Positions 26,523 to 36,251 are shown, counted from the first letter of the stretch. The stretch: 64,000 bases of DNA from Neoalteromonas facilis (GCF_002807665.1 NZ_PEAY01000001.1:806001-870000); one strand, 5' to 3'. A program made the numbers and translations. Notes: generated by a model from the sequence alone, not told the origin.

Positions 26523-27550
26523 GCCGGTTTACCTTCATCACTGCTAAGTAATATGGCAAGCCATTTGGTTTCCTGACGCGTCTCAAGCGCGATTTTTACG
26601 ATCATGGTCAACGGCACACTCAATAACATTCCCACACTACCGAGTAACCAACCCCAGAAGATTAATGACAGGAAAACCACCAAAGTAGATAAGCCCAAAC
26701 CACGCCCCATCAGACGAGGTTCAACCACATTCCCCATAACCGTATTGACGAATATAAAGCCAAGCCCCACAAGCCCCGCTACGCCAAAACCAAATTGAAC
26801 GAATGCCATTAAAACGGCCGGAATAGCCGCGATAATTGAGCCAATATTAGGGATATAATTGAGTAAAAACGCCAATACTGCCCACAGTAAAAAGTGATCA
26901 ACGCCCAATATCCACAACCATACGCCAATCATGAGGCCCGTCGCCAAACTGACTAGGGTTTTGATCGCTAAGTAGCTATTAACCGAACGAATAAAGCGAT
27001 CAATATGATTTAGTTTCATGTCAGGATCAGCCATTGCGACGTGTATACGACGCGGCATTGATTCAGCTTCAAACAACATGAATACAACCGTTAATAGAAT
27101 CAAGAATAAGTTGGACAAAACGCCGCCTAAGCCACCCAGAATGTTGGTTGTCATTGACATCGCCATGCCTGGATCAAGATGCTCGCGCAGCAAATCGGTG
27201 TTCAAATGAATGTTCAGCGTCTCTAGTTTTGCAATCACCCAAGTAAACTGTTGGCTGAGCTGTGCACTGTATTGCGGCAAATTTCGCTTAAATTCACTCA
27301 TTGACTGAGCCACAAGCCCAGCCAACATAAAACCAAAAACAACAATTAGCAGTATAACTAAAGTAACCGATAACCATCGTGGGATACTGTGTCTATTAGC
27401 CCAATGAATTAAAGGGCTACATGCGATCGCAATAAACCCCGATAGTAAAAATGGCACCACGATCTCACTGGCGGCTTTTAATCCCGCAAGGACAACTATG
27501 ACCGACGCCATAATAAATAATGCTTTAACGGTGGGCGATTTAAGTTCCAT
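26519..27550 (-). CDS. AI-2E-family transporter (PerM/UPF0118)
   Basis: A 343-residue polytopic membrane protein. It begins with two helices, LSGFIAIACSPLIHW, a central amphipathic stretch and later helices including FLLNYIPNIGSIIAAIPAVL, the family signature. The family was named for export of autoinducer-2 (TqsA), but members also act as Na+/H+ antiporters, so the substrate cannot be assigned here. It is monocistronic and convergent with the kinase gene. Confidence 0.85.
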   Translation of the reverse strand: MELKSPTVKALFIMASVIVVLAGLKAASEIVVPFLLSGFIAIACSPLIHWANRHSIPRWLSVTLVILLIVVFGFMLAGLVAQSMSEFKRNLPQYSAQLSQQFTWVIAKLETLNIHLNTDLLREHLDPGMAMSMTTNILGGLGGVLSNLFLILLTVVFMLFEAESMPRRIHVAMADPDMKLNHIDRFIRSVNSYLAIKTLVSLATGLMIGVWLWILGVDHFLLWAVLAFLLNYIPNIGSIIAAIPAVLMAFVQFGFGVAGLVGLGFIFVNTVMGNVVEPRLMGRGLGLSTLVVFLSLIFWGWLLGSVGMLLSVPLTMIVKIALETRQETKWLAILLSSDEGKPA

Positions 27551-27632
27551 AACTATTTAATTAGACTAGGCTTTAAGACAAACTAACAAATCTCGCTGCT
27601 ATTGAACACATAAACAAGGATTTCAATAAACA

Positions 27633-27998
27633 ATGCAATTAAACCAGGCAACAATCCGTATAAAAAATCTTCGTTTGCGCACCTACATTGGGATCAATGA
27701 CGATGAAATCAAAAATAAACAGGATGTTGTTGTGAACGTAAAAATTCACTACGACGCTGAACAGGCGACAAACAGTGACCAAATGGACGATGCACTGAAT
27801 TACAAAACCATTACCAAGGCAATCATCAAATTAGTCGAAGATAACCGTTTTTATTTACTAGAGAAATTAACCGCTGATGTACTCGCAATAGCAGCCGAAC
27901 ATCCATGGGTAAGTTATGCCGAAGTAGAGGTTGATAAGCCCCATGCATTGCGTTTCTCTGATTCGGTGTCACTGACATTGTCATGCAACAAGGGGTAA
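27633..27998 (+). CDS. folX: Dihydroneopterin triphosphate 2'-epimerase
   Basis: A 121-residue tunnelling-fold protein. The N-terminus [38 protein letters not shown] and the C-terminal [18 protein letters not shown] correspond almost residue for residue to E. coli FolX and less well to the aldolase FolB. It epimerises dihydroneopterin triphosphate, a side branch of pterin metabolism. It is followed after 4 bp by the yfcH-type epimerase, the same pair as in enterics. Confidence 0.93.
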   Translation: MQLNQATIRIKNLRLRTYIGINDDEIKNKQDVVVNVKIHYDAEQATNSDQMDDALNYKTITKAIIKLVEDNRFYLLEKLTADVLAIAAEHPWVSYAEVEVDKPHALRFSDSVSLTLSCNKG

Positions 27999-28002
27999 GC
28001 AC

Positions 28003-28899
28003 GTGAATATATTGATCACCGGGGGAACAGGATTAATTGGACGTCATTTTATTCACCAATTTGAATCGACGTATCGTTTCACTGTTCTTACGCGCGATCA
28101 ATCAAAGGCGTCTCAACTGTTACCCCAAGGGTGTGAATATATCAGTTCACTTGACCCCTTTCGTAACCTTGACCAATTTGATGCCATCATCAATCTCGCC
28201 GGCGAACCTATCGTAGACAAACGCTGGTCTCCACAGCAAAAAGACATCATTACCGATAGTCGATTATCTATCACGCAACAACTCGCGGACCTATGTAATC
28301 AAAGTCGATTCCCGCCGGAGGTTTTTATTAGTGGATCCGCCATTGGTTTTTATGGGCGTCAGGGAAGTGAAAAAATATCAGAAACCTTCAATCGCCCATT
28401 TGATGAATTCTCGCATCAACTGTGCAAACAATGGGAGGCGATAGCATTACAGGCCTCTAGCGCGAAAACGCGCGTCTGTATTCTGCGTACCGGTATTGTG
28501 CTAGCCGATGATGGGGGTGCATTAGCTAAAATGTTACTGCCTTTCAAGTGTGGGTTGGGTGGTCCGATAGCATCAGGAAATCAATATATGTCGTGGATCC
28601 ATATTCGCGATATGGTGAACGGAATACATCATTTGGTTAAACGCCCCAGTAGCAAAGGCATTTACAATCTCACTGCGCCTGAACCAGAAACCAACAAAGC
28701 TTTCGCTAAAAAGTTATGCAACGCCCTGCACCGACCTTGCCTTTTACCTATGCCTGAGTTTGCACTTAGACTGCTCATGGGAGAGGCTGCAGATTTATTA
28801 GTGTACGGCCAAAATGTCGTGCCAGACGCGTTAATCAACGAAGGCTTTCATTTTCTCTTTCCCCAATTAGAAGACGCATTCACTGATTTGACTTTGTAA
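28003..28899 (+). CDS. yfcH: YfcH-like SDR epimerase (TIGR01777 family)
   Basis: A 298-residue NAD(P)-binding protein starting at GTG. It has the Rossmann loop ITGGTGLIG, the INLAGEPIVDKRW segment specific to the YfcH family, the SGSAIGFYG active-site strand and the short C-terminal DUF1731 domain (LLPMPEFALRLLMGEAADLL). The substrate is unknown. Conserved linkage to folX hints at a pterin- or cofactor-related role but does not prove it. Confidence 0.9.
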   Translation: MNILITGGTGLIGRHFIHQFESTYRFTVLTRDQSKASQLLPQGCEYISSLDPFRNLDQFDAIINLAGEPIVDKRWSPQQKDIITDSRLSITQQLADLCNQSRFPPEVFISGSAIGFYGRQGSEKISETFNRPFDEFSHQLCKQWEAIALQASSAKTRVCILRTGIVLADDGGALAKMLLPFKCGLGGPIASGNQYMSWIHIRDMVNGIHHLVKRPSSKGIYNLTAPEPETNKAFAKKLCNALHRPCLLPMPEFALRLLMGEAADLLVYGQNVVPDALINEGFHFLFPQLEDAFTDLTL

Positions 28900-28962
28900 G
28901 ATCTCACAGGCTATCCCCATCCAATCACAAAGATACCTAACTTTCTGTACGACTCAAAAAAT

Positions 28963-28985
28963 TTGACCTAGTATTTATGGGTCAA
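28963..28985. repeat. Inverted repeat TTGACC / GGTCAA before a STAS-like gene
   Basis: TTGACC (28963-28968) and GGTCAA (28980-28985) are perfect inverted copies around 11 bp, 26 bp before the ATG at 29011. The left arm could also serve as a -35 with CATATC as a poor -10. It may be an operator. Confidence 0.3.
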
Positions 28986-29010
28986 CATATCCGTAGAGAA
29001 TACCTTAAGA

Positions 29011-29415
29011 ATGACAGGACTTTCAGGCAATCAAGGAAGTTTCCAACTCGAACGCAACGGCGATATTGTCGAGCTGATTGCTATTGGGTGTTGGGACGAA
29101 CGCCTAGCGCATGAGTTTCTAACTCAGGTAAAACAGCTGATAGCACCACTGGACGGACGAACGTGGGCGACTATTGTTGATGTTAGAGAATGGGAGCTCG
29201 GCACCCCCGAATTTCAGGAAGTGATTACACAAGGTACTGAAGAGCAAGTATCCCTTGGATTACGTCGAGAAGCGTACGTGATTGATGAGAGTCAAGTCAA
29301 AATGTTTCAGATTGATGCGATGATGCCTCAAGGCGATGCCTATTATGCCCGCTACTTTAAGACTTACATCGACGCCTTTGCGTGGCTGAATCAAGAAGGT
29401 TTCGGCAATATCTAA
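29011..29415 (+). CDS. STAS/SpoIIAA-like single-domain protein
   Basis: A 134-residue cytoplasmic protein with alternating strands and helices: GSFQLERNGDIVELIAIGCWD, then FLTQVKQLI, WATIVDVREWEL and a late YFKTYIDAFAWL. This is the order of SpoIIAA-like/STAS domains, which bind lipids or act in partner switching. I see no clear phospho-serine motif. It is monocistronic. Assignment rests on overall pattern, and a purely hypothetical protein is the fallback. Confidence 0.6.
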   Translation: MTGLSGNQGSFQLERNGDIVELIAIGCWDERLAHEFLTQVKQLIAPLDGRTWATIVDVREWELGTPEFQEVITQGTEEQVSLGLRREAYVIDESQVKMFQIDAMMPQGDAYYARYFKTYIDAFAWLNQEGFGNI

Positions 29416-29531
29416 TGCTTTGAGTATTACTGCTACATCATGTAAAGCAGAATAAGGGTGAGCAAGCCCACAAAAACGTGAATAGCAGATTAGTATTTGA
29501 AACTCGTTCTTAAACCGCTCAAGTAAGGTCG

Positions 29532-29562
29532 CGGTATTTCACCACAAAAGGGCGAAATACCG
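29532..29562. terminator. Hairpin between convergent genes
   Basis: CGGTATTTC (29532-29540) pairs with GAAATACCG (29554-29562). It lies between the STAS-like gene and the convergent permease gene. No strong T-tract is present on either strand. Confidence 0.45.
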
Positions 29563-29591
29563 TTTCCTACAACCTATCTCAAACGGCCTTA

Positions 29592-32105
29592 TCAGACCAT
29601 ACGGCGCAATAACGCATTGGTATTCAAAGCCAGTAGTCGCCAACAACCAATGGCACCTAAAACGCCCACCACAATGGCGCCCGACAATGGAGCAACAGCC
29701 CAATATTCCCAATGTATGGATGACTCCATTTCGAATACGCGTGACTGTAACATCCACAAACTAAACTCATTGGCGACCGCTGCCATAAAACCCGCTACGA
29801 TACCGATGATCAGAAACTCAAAAATCACACTGAGTCGAATAAGGCGCCCTTTAGCACCCAGAGTTCTCAGTATCGCCAGTTCCTGCTGACGCTCATCCAT
29901 ACTCGCTTGAACCTGAGCAATTAGCACCAAACTGCCAGCTGCCAGCACTAACACCAAAATAAATTCAACAGCAAGAGAGACTTGATCAACCACTTCACGC
30001 AATTGATTGATACGTGCATCAACGTCAAATAAGGTGACCGACGCAAATGGCTGCATGATCTGGGTAATTTCTGACTTTCGTGACTGGTCTAGGTGAAAGC
30101 TGGTGATGTAGGTCGCAGCAAACTGCTCCATCGACGCCGGATGCAGCACAAAGAAAAAGTTTGGCTGCATGGTTTGCCAATTCACTTCACGCAAACTGGT
30201 GACAGTCACTTCAACAATTTCACTGCCGATATTAAACGTCAATTTATCATTCAGTTTAATATCAAGGCGTGCAGCAACCTCTGACTCGATGGATACTTCA
30301 TGTGGCATACCCGGTTGCCAAGCATCTAGCCAGCGCCCTTCTACAATGCGGTTTTCCGATTGCAGCTGTGTATCCCACGTCAAATTTGCCTCTCGGCCCA
30401 ATCCATCCCTTCCTTCGCGTGGGGTTTCATCATCTTCTTTAGTCACTTCTGTACGAATACGCTCGTCATTAATGGCAACAAAGCGCCCTCGCACCACAGG
30501 GAAGAAGTCGTCATGCCTGACATTGTATCGGTCAAATTGATCGATCAAGGGCTGACGCTGCTCTTCTGTGACATTGCTGACAAAATAATTCGGCGTCCCC
30601 TCCGGTAATTGAGCACGCCATTGCGCAATCATATCGTTGCGCATAACCAATACAACTAACAACAACATAATGGTGACTGAAAAACTGATCAGCTGAACAG
30701 AGTTATCCATCGCGCGACGACGAATGCGCGCCCACGCCAGTTGCCAAGGCCCCATTGCACCGCCACCTAACTTGCGCCCTAACGCAATAAGACCAAAGGT
30801 AACCGCCAATAAACCCACGATCAGTAAAATACCCGATACAAATAGAATGGCACTGATGGTGAGGTCGCGACTGTAAGCCCACATTAGTAAGAATATAGCT
30901 GAACCAGCCGCTGCAAATTGCAACGTCCGCGAGCTAAGGCTGGCACTGATATCTTTGCGCAAAACGCGTAAAGGCGGCACCGAAAAAAGCTGCATCAAAG
31001 GGTATAGTGAGAACATCAGGGCACATAGAGCACCGGTGAAGATAGCAATAAACAACGGGCGCCAGTGCCAAACATCAAGTGAAACCTCCACTCTATTACC
31101 CAACGCACTGACAACAACTTGCTGAATAATAACACCCAGCACAGTACCGATCAGTATGCCTAACAGCGTAATAAAGCTGATTTGAAGAATGTATATGCGC
31201 TGTATTTGTTGTTTGCTCGCGCCGATAGTTTTCATGATCGCAACCGGATCAAAATGACGCTGACTGTAACGCTGTGCGGCAACCGCTATTGAAACGGCAG
31301 CCAACACAATCGCCAACAAACTGGCTAATAGGAAATACCGTTCAGCCCTCGCCACGGCCCGCCCAACAGCAGACTCGTCATCTTCCACTGACATCCAGTA
31401 ATGCAATTCATCATTTAATTGGGGGCGTAGCCAATCATAAAAATCATCGAGTGCTGCCGCTTCACCGGTGTAATAAGCTTTGTAGGTCACGCGGCTTCCT
31501 GGCCCTGTGACATTAGTGGCTGGGATATCCTCAATGGCCATCAATAAGATAGGGTCAGTATTGAATACGCTAAAACCAGCATCCGGTATTTCACCTAATA
31601 CTTGTGTAACACGCAAGGTAGCATCGCCGACGTAAACCGTATCGCCTAAATTGACCTCAAGCAGCTGGAATAAACGCGAGTCCATCCACACTTCTCCTGG
31701 CGCAGGACGACCTTCAACATCGCTTGCCAATTCAAACGGTTTAGGTGCAATGCTAATCGCCCCTTTCAGAGGGTAATGCTCATCCACAGCTCTAACATCA
31801 GCTAGCGCCATTTCCTGTTCGCCAAAGACCATAGAACGTGTGCTGACTTGTTGAGCGGTTTTTAAACCATAGGTTTGCGCCTCAACTAACCAATTTTCAT
31901 CCACAGGATGGCGAGAGTTTAAGCGCCTGTCAGCCGCGATAAATTCTGCAGAGCGGTCAGTCAGTGCCGCCTGTAAACGCTCGCTGAATAGCGACAAAGA
32001 CAATACTGCAGCTACCGACAGTACGATAGCCATCAAGATGATGGTCAACTCTCCGCGACGAGCCTCGTGGCGAAATAATCGCCAGGCTAGGTTAAATGTC
32101 GTCAT
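29592..32105 (-). CDS. ybbP: ABC transporter permease, YbbP/FtsX type
   Basis: An 837-residue permease. It has an N-terminal helix, a large periplasmic domain of about 220 residues, then helices near 260-385 and in the middle. A second periplasmic part and the C-terminal FtsX core (LVLAAGSLVLIAQVQASMDERQQELAILRTLG) follow. This is the duplicated-FtsX layout of YbbP. The ATPase gene YbbA ends 2 bp upstream. With TesA divergent, the trio matches the E. coli ybbP-ybbA-tesA locus. The family works by mechanotransmission; a link to lipids or lysophospholipids is inferred from TesA. Confidence 0.9.
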   Translation of the reverse strand: MTTFNLAWRLFRHEARRGELTIILMAIVLSVAAVLSLSLFSERLQAALTDRSAEFIAADRRLNSRHPVDENWLVEAQTYGLKTAQQVSTRSMVFGEQEMALADVRAVDEHYPLKGAISIAPKPFELASDVEGRPAPGEVWMDSRLFQLLEVNLGDTVYVGDATLRVTQVLGEIPDAGFSVFNTDPILLMAIEDIPATNVTGPGSRVTYKAYYTGEAAALDDFYDWLRPQLNDELHYWMSVEDDESAVGRAVARAERYFLLASLLAIVLAAVSIAVAAQRYSQRHFDPVAIMKTIGASKQQIQRIYILQISFITLLGILIGTVLGVIIQQVVVSALGNRVEVSLDVWHWRPLFIAIFTGALCALMFSLYPLMQLFSVPPLRVLRKDISASLSSRTLQFAAAGSAIFLLMWAYSRDLTISAILFVSGILLIVGLLAVTFGLIALGRKLGGGAMGPWQLAWARIRRRAMDNSVQLISFSVTIMLLLVVLVMRNDMIAQWRAQLPEGTPNYFVSNVTEEQRQPLIDQFDRYNVRHDDFFPVVRGRFVAINDERIRTEVTKEDDETPREGRDGLGREANLTWDTQLQSENRIVEGRWLDAWQPGMPHEVSIESEVAARLDIKLNDKLTFNIGSEIVEVTVTSLREVNWQTMQPNFFFVLHPASMEQFAATYITSFHLDQSRKSEITQIMQPFASVTLFDVDARINQLREVVDQVSLAVEFILVLVLAAGSLVLIAQVQASMDERQQELAILRTLGAKGRLIRLSVIFEFLIIGIVAGFMAAVANEFSLWMLQSRVFEMESSIHWEYWAVAPLSGAIVVGVLGAIGCWRLLALNTNALLRRMV

Positions 32106-32107
32106 AC

Positions 32108-32836
32108 TTACCCCGCCGCTCGCTGTTCGGACTCAGTCGACGGTTGTGACGCGGAATCATCGGCCGATGCCTCGGTTAACACGCCCGCTTGCATATGCAG
32201 TTGGCGCTGACATTTCGCCGCCAATTGATTGTCGTGTGTCACTAACACTAACGTCGTTTGATTGTTTTGATTGAGGGTAAACAATAGCGACTCGATTTTA
32301 TCACTGTTTGCCGCGTCTAGATTACCGGTCGGTTCATCTGCAAATAAAATTTTAGGTTGGGTAATAAAGGCTCTGGCAATGGCCACACGCTGTTGTTCAC
32401 CACCCGACAATTGATTCGGGTAATGGTGCGCTCGGTGTCCTAACCCAACCTGTTCCAATATTTCTAGCGCTCGCTGCTTAGGTTGATCCAAACCATTAAT
32501 TTCAGCCGGCAACATAATGTTTTCAAGCGCAGTTAAACTTTGTACCAACATAAAACTTTGAAAGATAAAGCCAACTTTATCTCCACGTAATCGGGCACGC
32601 TGCTCTTCGTCCATACTGTGAAGCGGTTGTCCATCCAGCAAAATCTCGCCACTGCTGACTTCATCTAGTCCAGCTAACAGACTTAACAGGGTCGACTTAC
32701 CGGAGCCTGACGCACCTACTATGGCAATCGACTCACCCGCCTTGACTTCAAATGATATAGGCTGAAGGATCTGAAGTGAGCCTTCGCTAGTATTAACTGT
32801 CTTGGTGATGGATCTAGTTTCAATCATATTTTGCAT
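32108..32836 (-). CDS. ybbA: ABC transporter ATP-binding protein, YbbA/LolD type
   Basis: A 242-residue ATPase with Walker A GASGSGKSTLLSLLAG, signature LSGGEQQRVAIARAF, Walker B ILFADEPTGNLD and the switch His in LVLVTHD. The pattern LAGLDEVSSGEI and the 'TGNLD' Walker B place it with LolD/MacB/YbbA ATPases that partner FtsX-like permeases. A second ATG three codons in is possible. It is divergent from tesA by 16 bp if tesA starts at 32853. Confidence 0.93.
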   Translation of the reverse strand: MQNMIETRSITKTVNTSEGSLQILQPISFEVKAGESIAIVGASGSGKSTLLSLLAGLDEVSSGEILLDGQPLHSMDEEQRARLRGDKVGFIFQSFMLVQSLTALENIMLPAEINGLDQPKQRALEILEQVGLGHRAHHYPNQLSGGEQQRVAIARAFITQPKILFADEPTGNLDAANSDKIESLLFTLNQNNQTTLVLVTHDNQLAAKCQRQLHMQAGVLTEASADDSASQPSTESEQRAAG

Positions 32837-32852
32837 TCGAGGAGTCTTTACA

Positions 32853-33512
32853 TTGGTTAATCTTAAACGAAGCCATACATCTAAATGGTTCGCAATTGCC
32901 TTTCTCTTTTTACCTTTATTGGCAGTTTCAGATCACATTTATGCGGCTCAAGAAACCTCCCAAAAACGTTTGTTAATACTGGGAGATAGTTTAAGTGCCG
33001 CATACGGACTAAAAGCCGAAGAAGGCTGGGTTAGTCTGCTACAAAACCGTTGGAAGGAGAATGATTCTACGATCGACGTTATAAATGCTGCGATCAGTGG
33101 TGAAACCACCGACGGCGGCTTAGCCCGACTTCCACGACTATTGGAGCAACACTCCCCTACTCATTTGCTTATAGAATTGGGCGGAAATGACGGATTACAA
33201 GGCCACAATGTGAACAAAGTGCGCGCAAATTTGAAACAAATGGTAAAAGTGGCGCAAAAAGCAGAGATTGAAGTGTATATCCAAGAGATGCAAATCCCGA
33301 CCAATTATGGTCGCCGATACAACCAAATGTTCACTGAAAGCTTTGCTTTAGTTGCAAACGAAATGAACGTGCCGTTGATCCCGTTCTTTTTAGAAGACAT
33401 CGCACTCTACCCTGAATTGATGCAGCGAGACGGCATTCATCCAAATGCAAAAGCACAGCCCATGGTGGCCGACATTATGCAAAAAGCTTTGGAAAAATTG
33501 ATACTGAAATAG
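32853..33512 (+). CDS. tesA: Periplasmic multifunctional lysophospholipase/thioesterase TesA
   Basis: An SGNH/GDSL hydrolase of 219 residues. Block I is ILGDSLSAAYGL with the nucleophile Ser, block III is LGGNDGLQG and block V is DGIHPNAKAQ with the catalytic His/Asp. I choose the TTG at 32853. It has a GAGGAG site eight bases upstream and gives a clean signal peptide (FAIAFLFLPLLAV to YAAQ). The in-frame ATG at 32802 would overlap ybbA and add a poor leader. It acts on acyl thioesters and lysophospholipids in the periplasm. Confidence 0.9.
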   Translation: MVNLKRSHTSKWFAIAFLFLPLLAVSDHIYAAQETSQKRLLILGDSLSAAYGLKAEEGWVSLLQNRWKENDSTIDVINAAISGETTDGGLARLPRLLEQHSPTHLLIELGGNDGLQGHNVNKVRANLKQMVKVAQKAEIEVYIQEMQIPTNYGRRYNQMFTESFALVANEMNVPLIPFFLEDIALYPELMQRDGIHPNAKAQPMVADIMQKALEKLILK

Positions 33513-33535
33513 TGGCTACCATCATGGTAGCCACT
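33511..33535. terminator. Perfect 12-bp hairpin between tesA and convergent amidohydrolase
   Basis: AGTGGCTACCAT (33511-33522) and ATGGTAGCCACT (33524-33535) are exact complements with a one-base centre; in RNA the loop would open a few pairs. It starts within the tesA stop codon and lies just after the convergent gene's end. There is no T-tract. Confidence 0.5.
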
Positions 33536-33543
33536 GATGTCGA

Positions 33544-34836
33544 TTATGGACGAATGTAAGTAGAGGTTTTGCTCGACGTATCTTCGCCAAACGCTAAATA
33601 ACGATCGCGTAATTTCGTTTGACGTGATTCCATCGGAACTGCTTCACCGGCAATAAATACCTGTTCTGCCGCCTCTGTAACTTCCAGCGGATCACCACTC
33701 CAAATCACCACATCTGCTTGCTTGCCTGGGCTCAAACTACCCACACTGTTATCAACGTTGTAGATTTTTGCCACGTTTAGACTAACTGCAGCGAGCGCCG
33801 CATCGTAATCCAGACCGTTTGCCACAGCATTGCCTGCATGCTGTGTCGCTAATCTAATGTTGTGCGTTTCCATGCCTATCGCCACCGTTACACCTGCAGC
33901 CGCCAAACGACCTGCGTTAGCAAGCGTTGCACCCATCTGATCGAAGCCGCCCGGCAAGTTATATTCTGGATTAACAATCACAGGAATATCTTGCTGTGCA
34001 AGCTGATCAGCGACACGCCACGCTTCAAGTCCTTCAACGATAACCAGTTTCAATTTTGGATGACGCTGCTTTAACGCTATAACTTGTAAAATATCGGCTT
34101 TGCGATTCGCCGTAACCAACAATGGCACGTCTCCAGCAATCACAGGCTTCAAGGCAGTTACATCAGCCACTGACGTTAAGCCATGCCATTCCGAGCCCAT
34201 CGGCATATTACTCGGCGCAGCTTTTACTTCCGCTAACGCTTGGTTAAGTGCCACCCACAAAGCTGCGCGCGAATCGCCATTGGTATGTACGCCATCATTT
34301 GCGACATTCGTGTGAACAAACGCCCGAGGTTTGCTTACTGGCATATCAGAATCGGCTAGCGAAATCATCGCGCCTTGCCCATTGAACAACTGACCAGTAT
34401 TGGATATTCCCGTTGCTGCTGAGGTGAAACCTTCAATGCGCGTGATAGCGAATAATGATGAATCAGGATTAACCGCATAACTCACATCATATGCCGCGCC
34501 AGCAGCAGATACGGGATGCGCTTTAACGCTGCTATCAACCACCCCTGCCGACATGCTAACTTCACGCAAGCCTAGATTAGTTAATGCACCAATAAGTCCA
34601 GGCGTAACGACCTTGCCTGATGCATCTATGGTTTCATAACCTTCTGGCACTGAACCATCGGTAACGACTCTCTCAACTTTTCCGTCTTTGATGAGCAATG
34701 TGCCATTTTCAATAGTGCCTTGTTGAGACAAGGTATGGATTTTTCCTCCCACTATTGCCAATGACTGAGCATTGGCGGCGACGCTGAAACACAGTGACAC
34801 TACACTGGCGATACTTAATTTAGCGAGTGTTTTCAT
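33544..34836 (-). CDS. Secreted amidohydrolase-like protein lacking the metal-binding HxH
   Basis: A 430-residue protein with a signal peptide (ending AANAQS) and an amidohydrolase-type body: GKIHTLSQQGTIENGTLLIKDGKVERV, then GKVVTPGLIGALTNLG, and C-terminal NVDNSVGSLSPGKQADVVIWSGDPLE. Where active members have HxH after VTPGLID, this has ALTNLG. The later metal His and the GTD acid are also not evident (AIGMETHN). It is therefore probably not a metal-dependent hydrolase by itself. It overlaps the upstream, intact amidohydrolase by four bases, suggesting a paired complex. The substrate is unknown. Confidence 0.85.
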   Translation of the reverse strand: MKTLAKLSIASVVSLCFSVAANAQSLAIVGGKIHTLSQQGTIENGTLLIKDGKVERVVTDGSVPEGYETIDASGKVVTPGLIGALTNLGLREVSMSAGVVDSSVKAHPVSAAGAAYDVSYAVNPDSSLFAITRIEGFTSAATGISNTGQLFNGQGAMISLADSDMPVSKPRAFVHTNVANDGVHTNGDSRAALWVALNQALAEVKAAPSNMPMGSEWHGLTSVADVTALKPVIAGDVPLLVTANRKADILQVIALKQRHPKLKLVIVEGLEAWRVADQLAQQDIPVIVNPEYNLPGGFDQMGATLANAGRLAAAGVTVAIGMETHNIRLATQHAGNAVANGLDYDAALAAVSLNVAKIYNVDNSVGSLSPGKQADVVIWSGDPLEVTEAAEQVFIAGEAVPMESRQTKLRDRYLAFGEDTSSKTSTYIRP

Positions 34837-36251
34837 TTTATGTCTCCTTCCGCTACTTGCCCTAATTCAAAATCACTCACCGGCCAACCGGCAGGATCAT
34901 TGCGGTCGTACGCTAATGCACCATCGATATAGACCTGTACCGCTTGTGTATAGGTAGAAAACGGGTTTCCACTCCACAACACGACGTCAGCATTTTTACC
35001 GACTTCAATTGAACCGGTTTGGTCAAAAATACCCAATGATTTTGCAGGGTTAGCTGACAACCATTGCCACGCTTCAGCTTGGCTGATATCAATACCTACG
35101 CGCTTACCATCAGCCCAGGCTTTCGCCGCTTCTTGATTTAAACGCTGGATACCCAAATCACTGTCGGAATGAACAACCGCACATGCGCCAGCCTTATGTA
35201 CCATCGGGATATTCTCGCGAATACCGTCATAGGCTTCCATTTTAAAACCCCACCAATCAGCCCACATCGATGAGCAAACATTATTTTCAGCTAATTTGTC
35301 TGCAATTTTATAAGCTTCTACGGCGTGATGGAAACTACCGATTTGGTAATCGAACTCTTTCATTACATCCATCATCACCGTCATTTCATCAGCTCGGTAA
35401 CAATGCATGTGAACAATAATATCGCCGTTCAATACACCCACTAAGGTATCGTTGTCTAAGTCACGCTTGGGTGGCTTAGGATTTTTACCTTGTTCGTAGT
35501 CATCGTTATAACGTTGCCATTGGTCACGGTATTGCAACGCATCAGCCCAGGCTTGACGATAGCCTGCAACATTGCCCATACGTGTCATTGGGCCACCTTT
35601 TTGACCGTATACGCGCTTCGGATTCTCACCACAGGCCATTTTGATGCCGTAGGGGGCTTCTGGAAACTTCATTGCCTGCATCGTGCGATTCGGTACGTTC
35701 TTAAGCGTAACCGCGCGACCTCCAAACAGATTAGCCGAGCCAGGTAAAATTTGCATTGCAGTTATTCCCCCGGCTAAGGCACGACCGAACCCCGGGTCTT
35801 GTGGCCATACAGAGTGTTCGGCCCACACGCCAGCGGTTACCGGACTAGTCATTTCATTCCCATCCGAATGAGATTGAGTCGATGGCGCGGGATACACCCC
35901 CAAATGACTGTGCGTATCGATAATGCCTGGCGTCACCCATTGACCTGTGCCATCAACAACAGTTGCGCCTTCAGGCGCTGATAGCGAATCACCAACGGCT
36001 GTAATCTTTCCATCGGTCATCAATACAGATGCATTTTCCATCTGACCACCAACACCATCCAGAATGGTCACATTCGTGATCAACGTTGTTGTGCGAGGTA
36101 ATGGTTGATAAGTACTTGGGTAGGGATCGCTGGCGAACTCAAATTTTGCTTGAGGGGCTTGCTCAGCCTTCTTTTCTTCACCGCATCCGGACAATAGGCT
36201 AACTGACACCACACTGGCCGTGCATAGGGTTAACAATCTTATTTTTTTCAT
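34833..36251 (-). CDS. Lipoprotein amidohydrolase with intact metal motif
   Basis: A 472-residue protein with a lipoprotein signal peptide (lipobox LLSGC) and the imidazolonepropionase/adenosine-deaminase-like amidohydrolase fold. Seen are the N-terminal beta-sandwich strand, WVTPGIIDTHSHLGVYP (metal HxH), IVHMHCYRADEM, GSFHHAVEAYK and VVHSDSDLG as likely further ligands, and C-terminal GSIEVGKNADVVLWSGNPFS. It is predicted to sit on the periplasmic face of a membrane. The downstream partner is translated from an ATGA overlap. A dipeptidase or cyclic-amide role is possible, but no substrate can be read. Confidence 0.88.
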   Translation of the reverse strand: MKKIRLLTLCTASVVSVSLLSGCGEEKKAEQAPQAKFEFASDPYPSTYQPLPRTTTLITNVTILDGVGGQMENASVLMTDGKITAVGDSLSAPEGATVVDGTGQWVTPGIIDTHSHLGVYPAPSTQSHSDGNEMTSPVTAGVWAEHSVWPQDPGFGRALAGGITAMQILPGSANLFGGRAVTLKNVPNRTMQAMKFPEAPYGIKMACGENPKRVYGQKGGPMTRMGNVAGYRQAWADALQYRDQWQRYNDDYEQGKNPKPPKRDLDNDTLVGVLNGDIIVHMHCYRADEMTVMMDVMKEFDYQIGSFHHAVEAYKIADKLAENNVCSSMWADWWGFKMEAYDGIRENIPMVHKAGACAVVHSDSDLGIQRLNQEAAKAWADGKRVGIDISQAEAWQWLSANPAKSLGIFDQTGSIEVGKNADVVLWSGNPFSTYTQAVQVYIDGALAYDRNDPAGWPVSDFELGQVAEGDIK

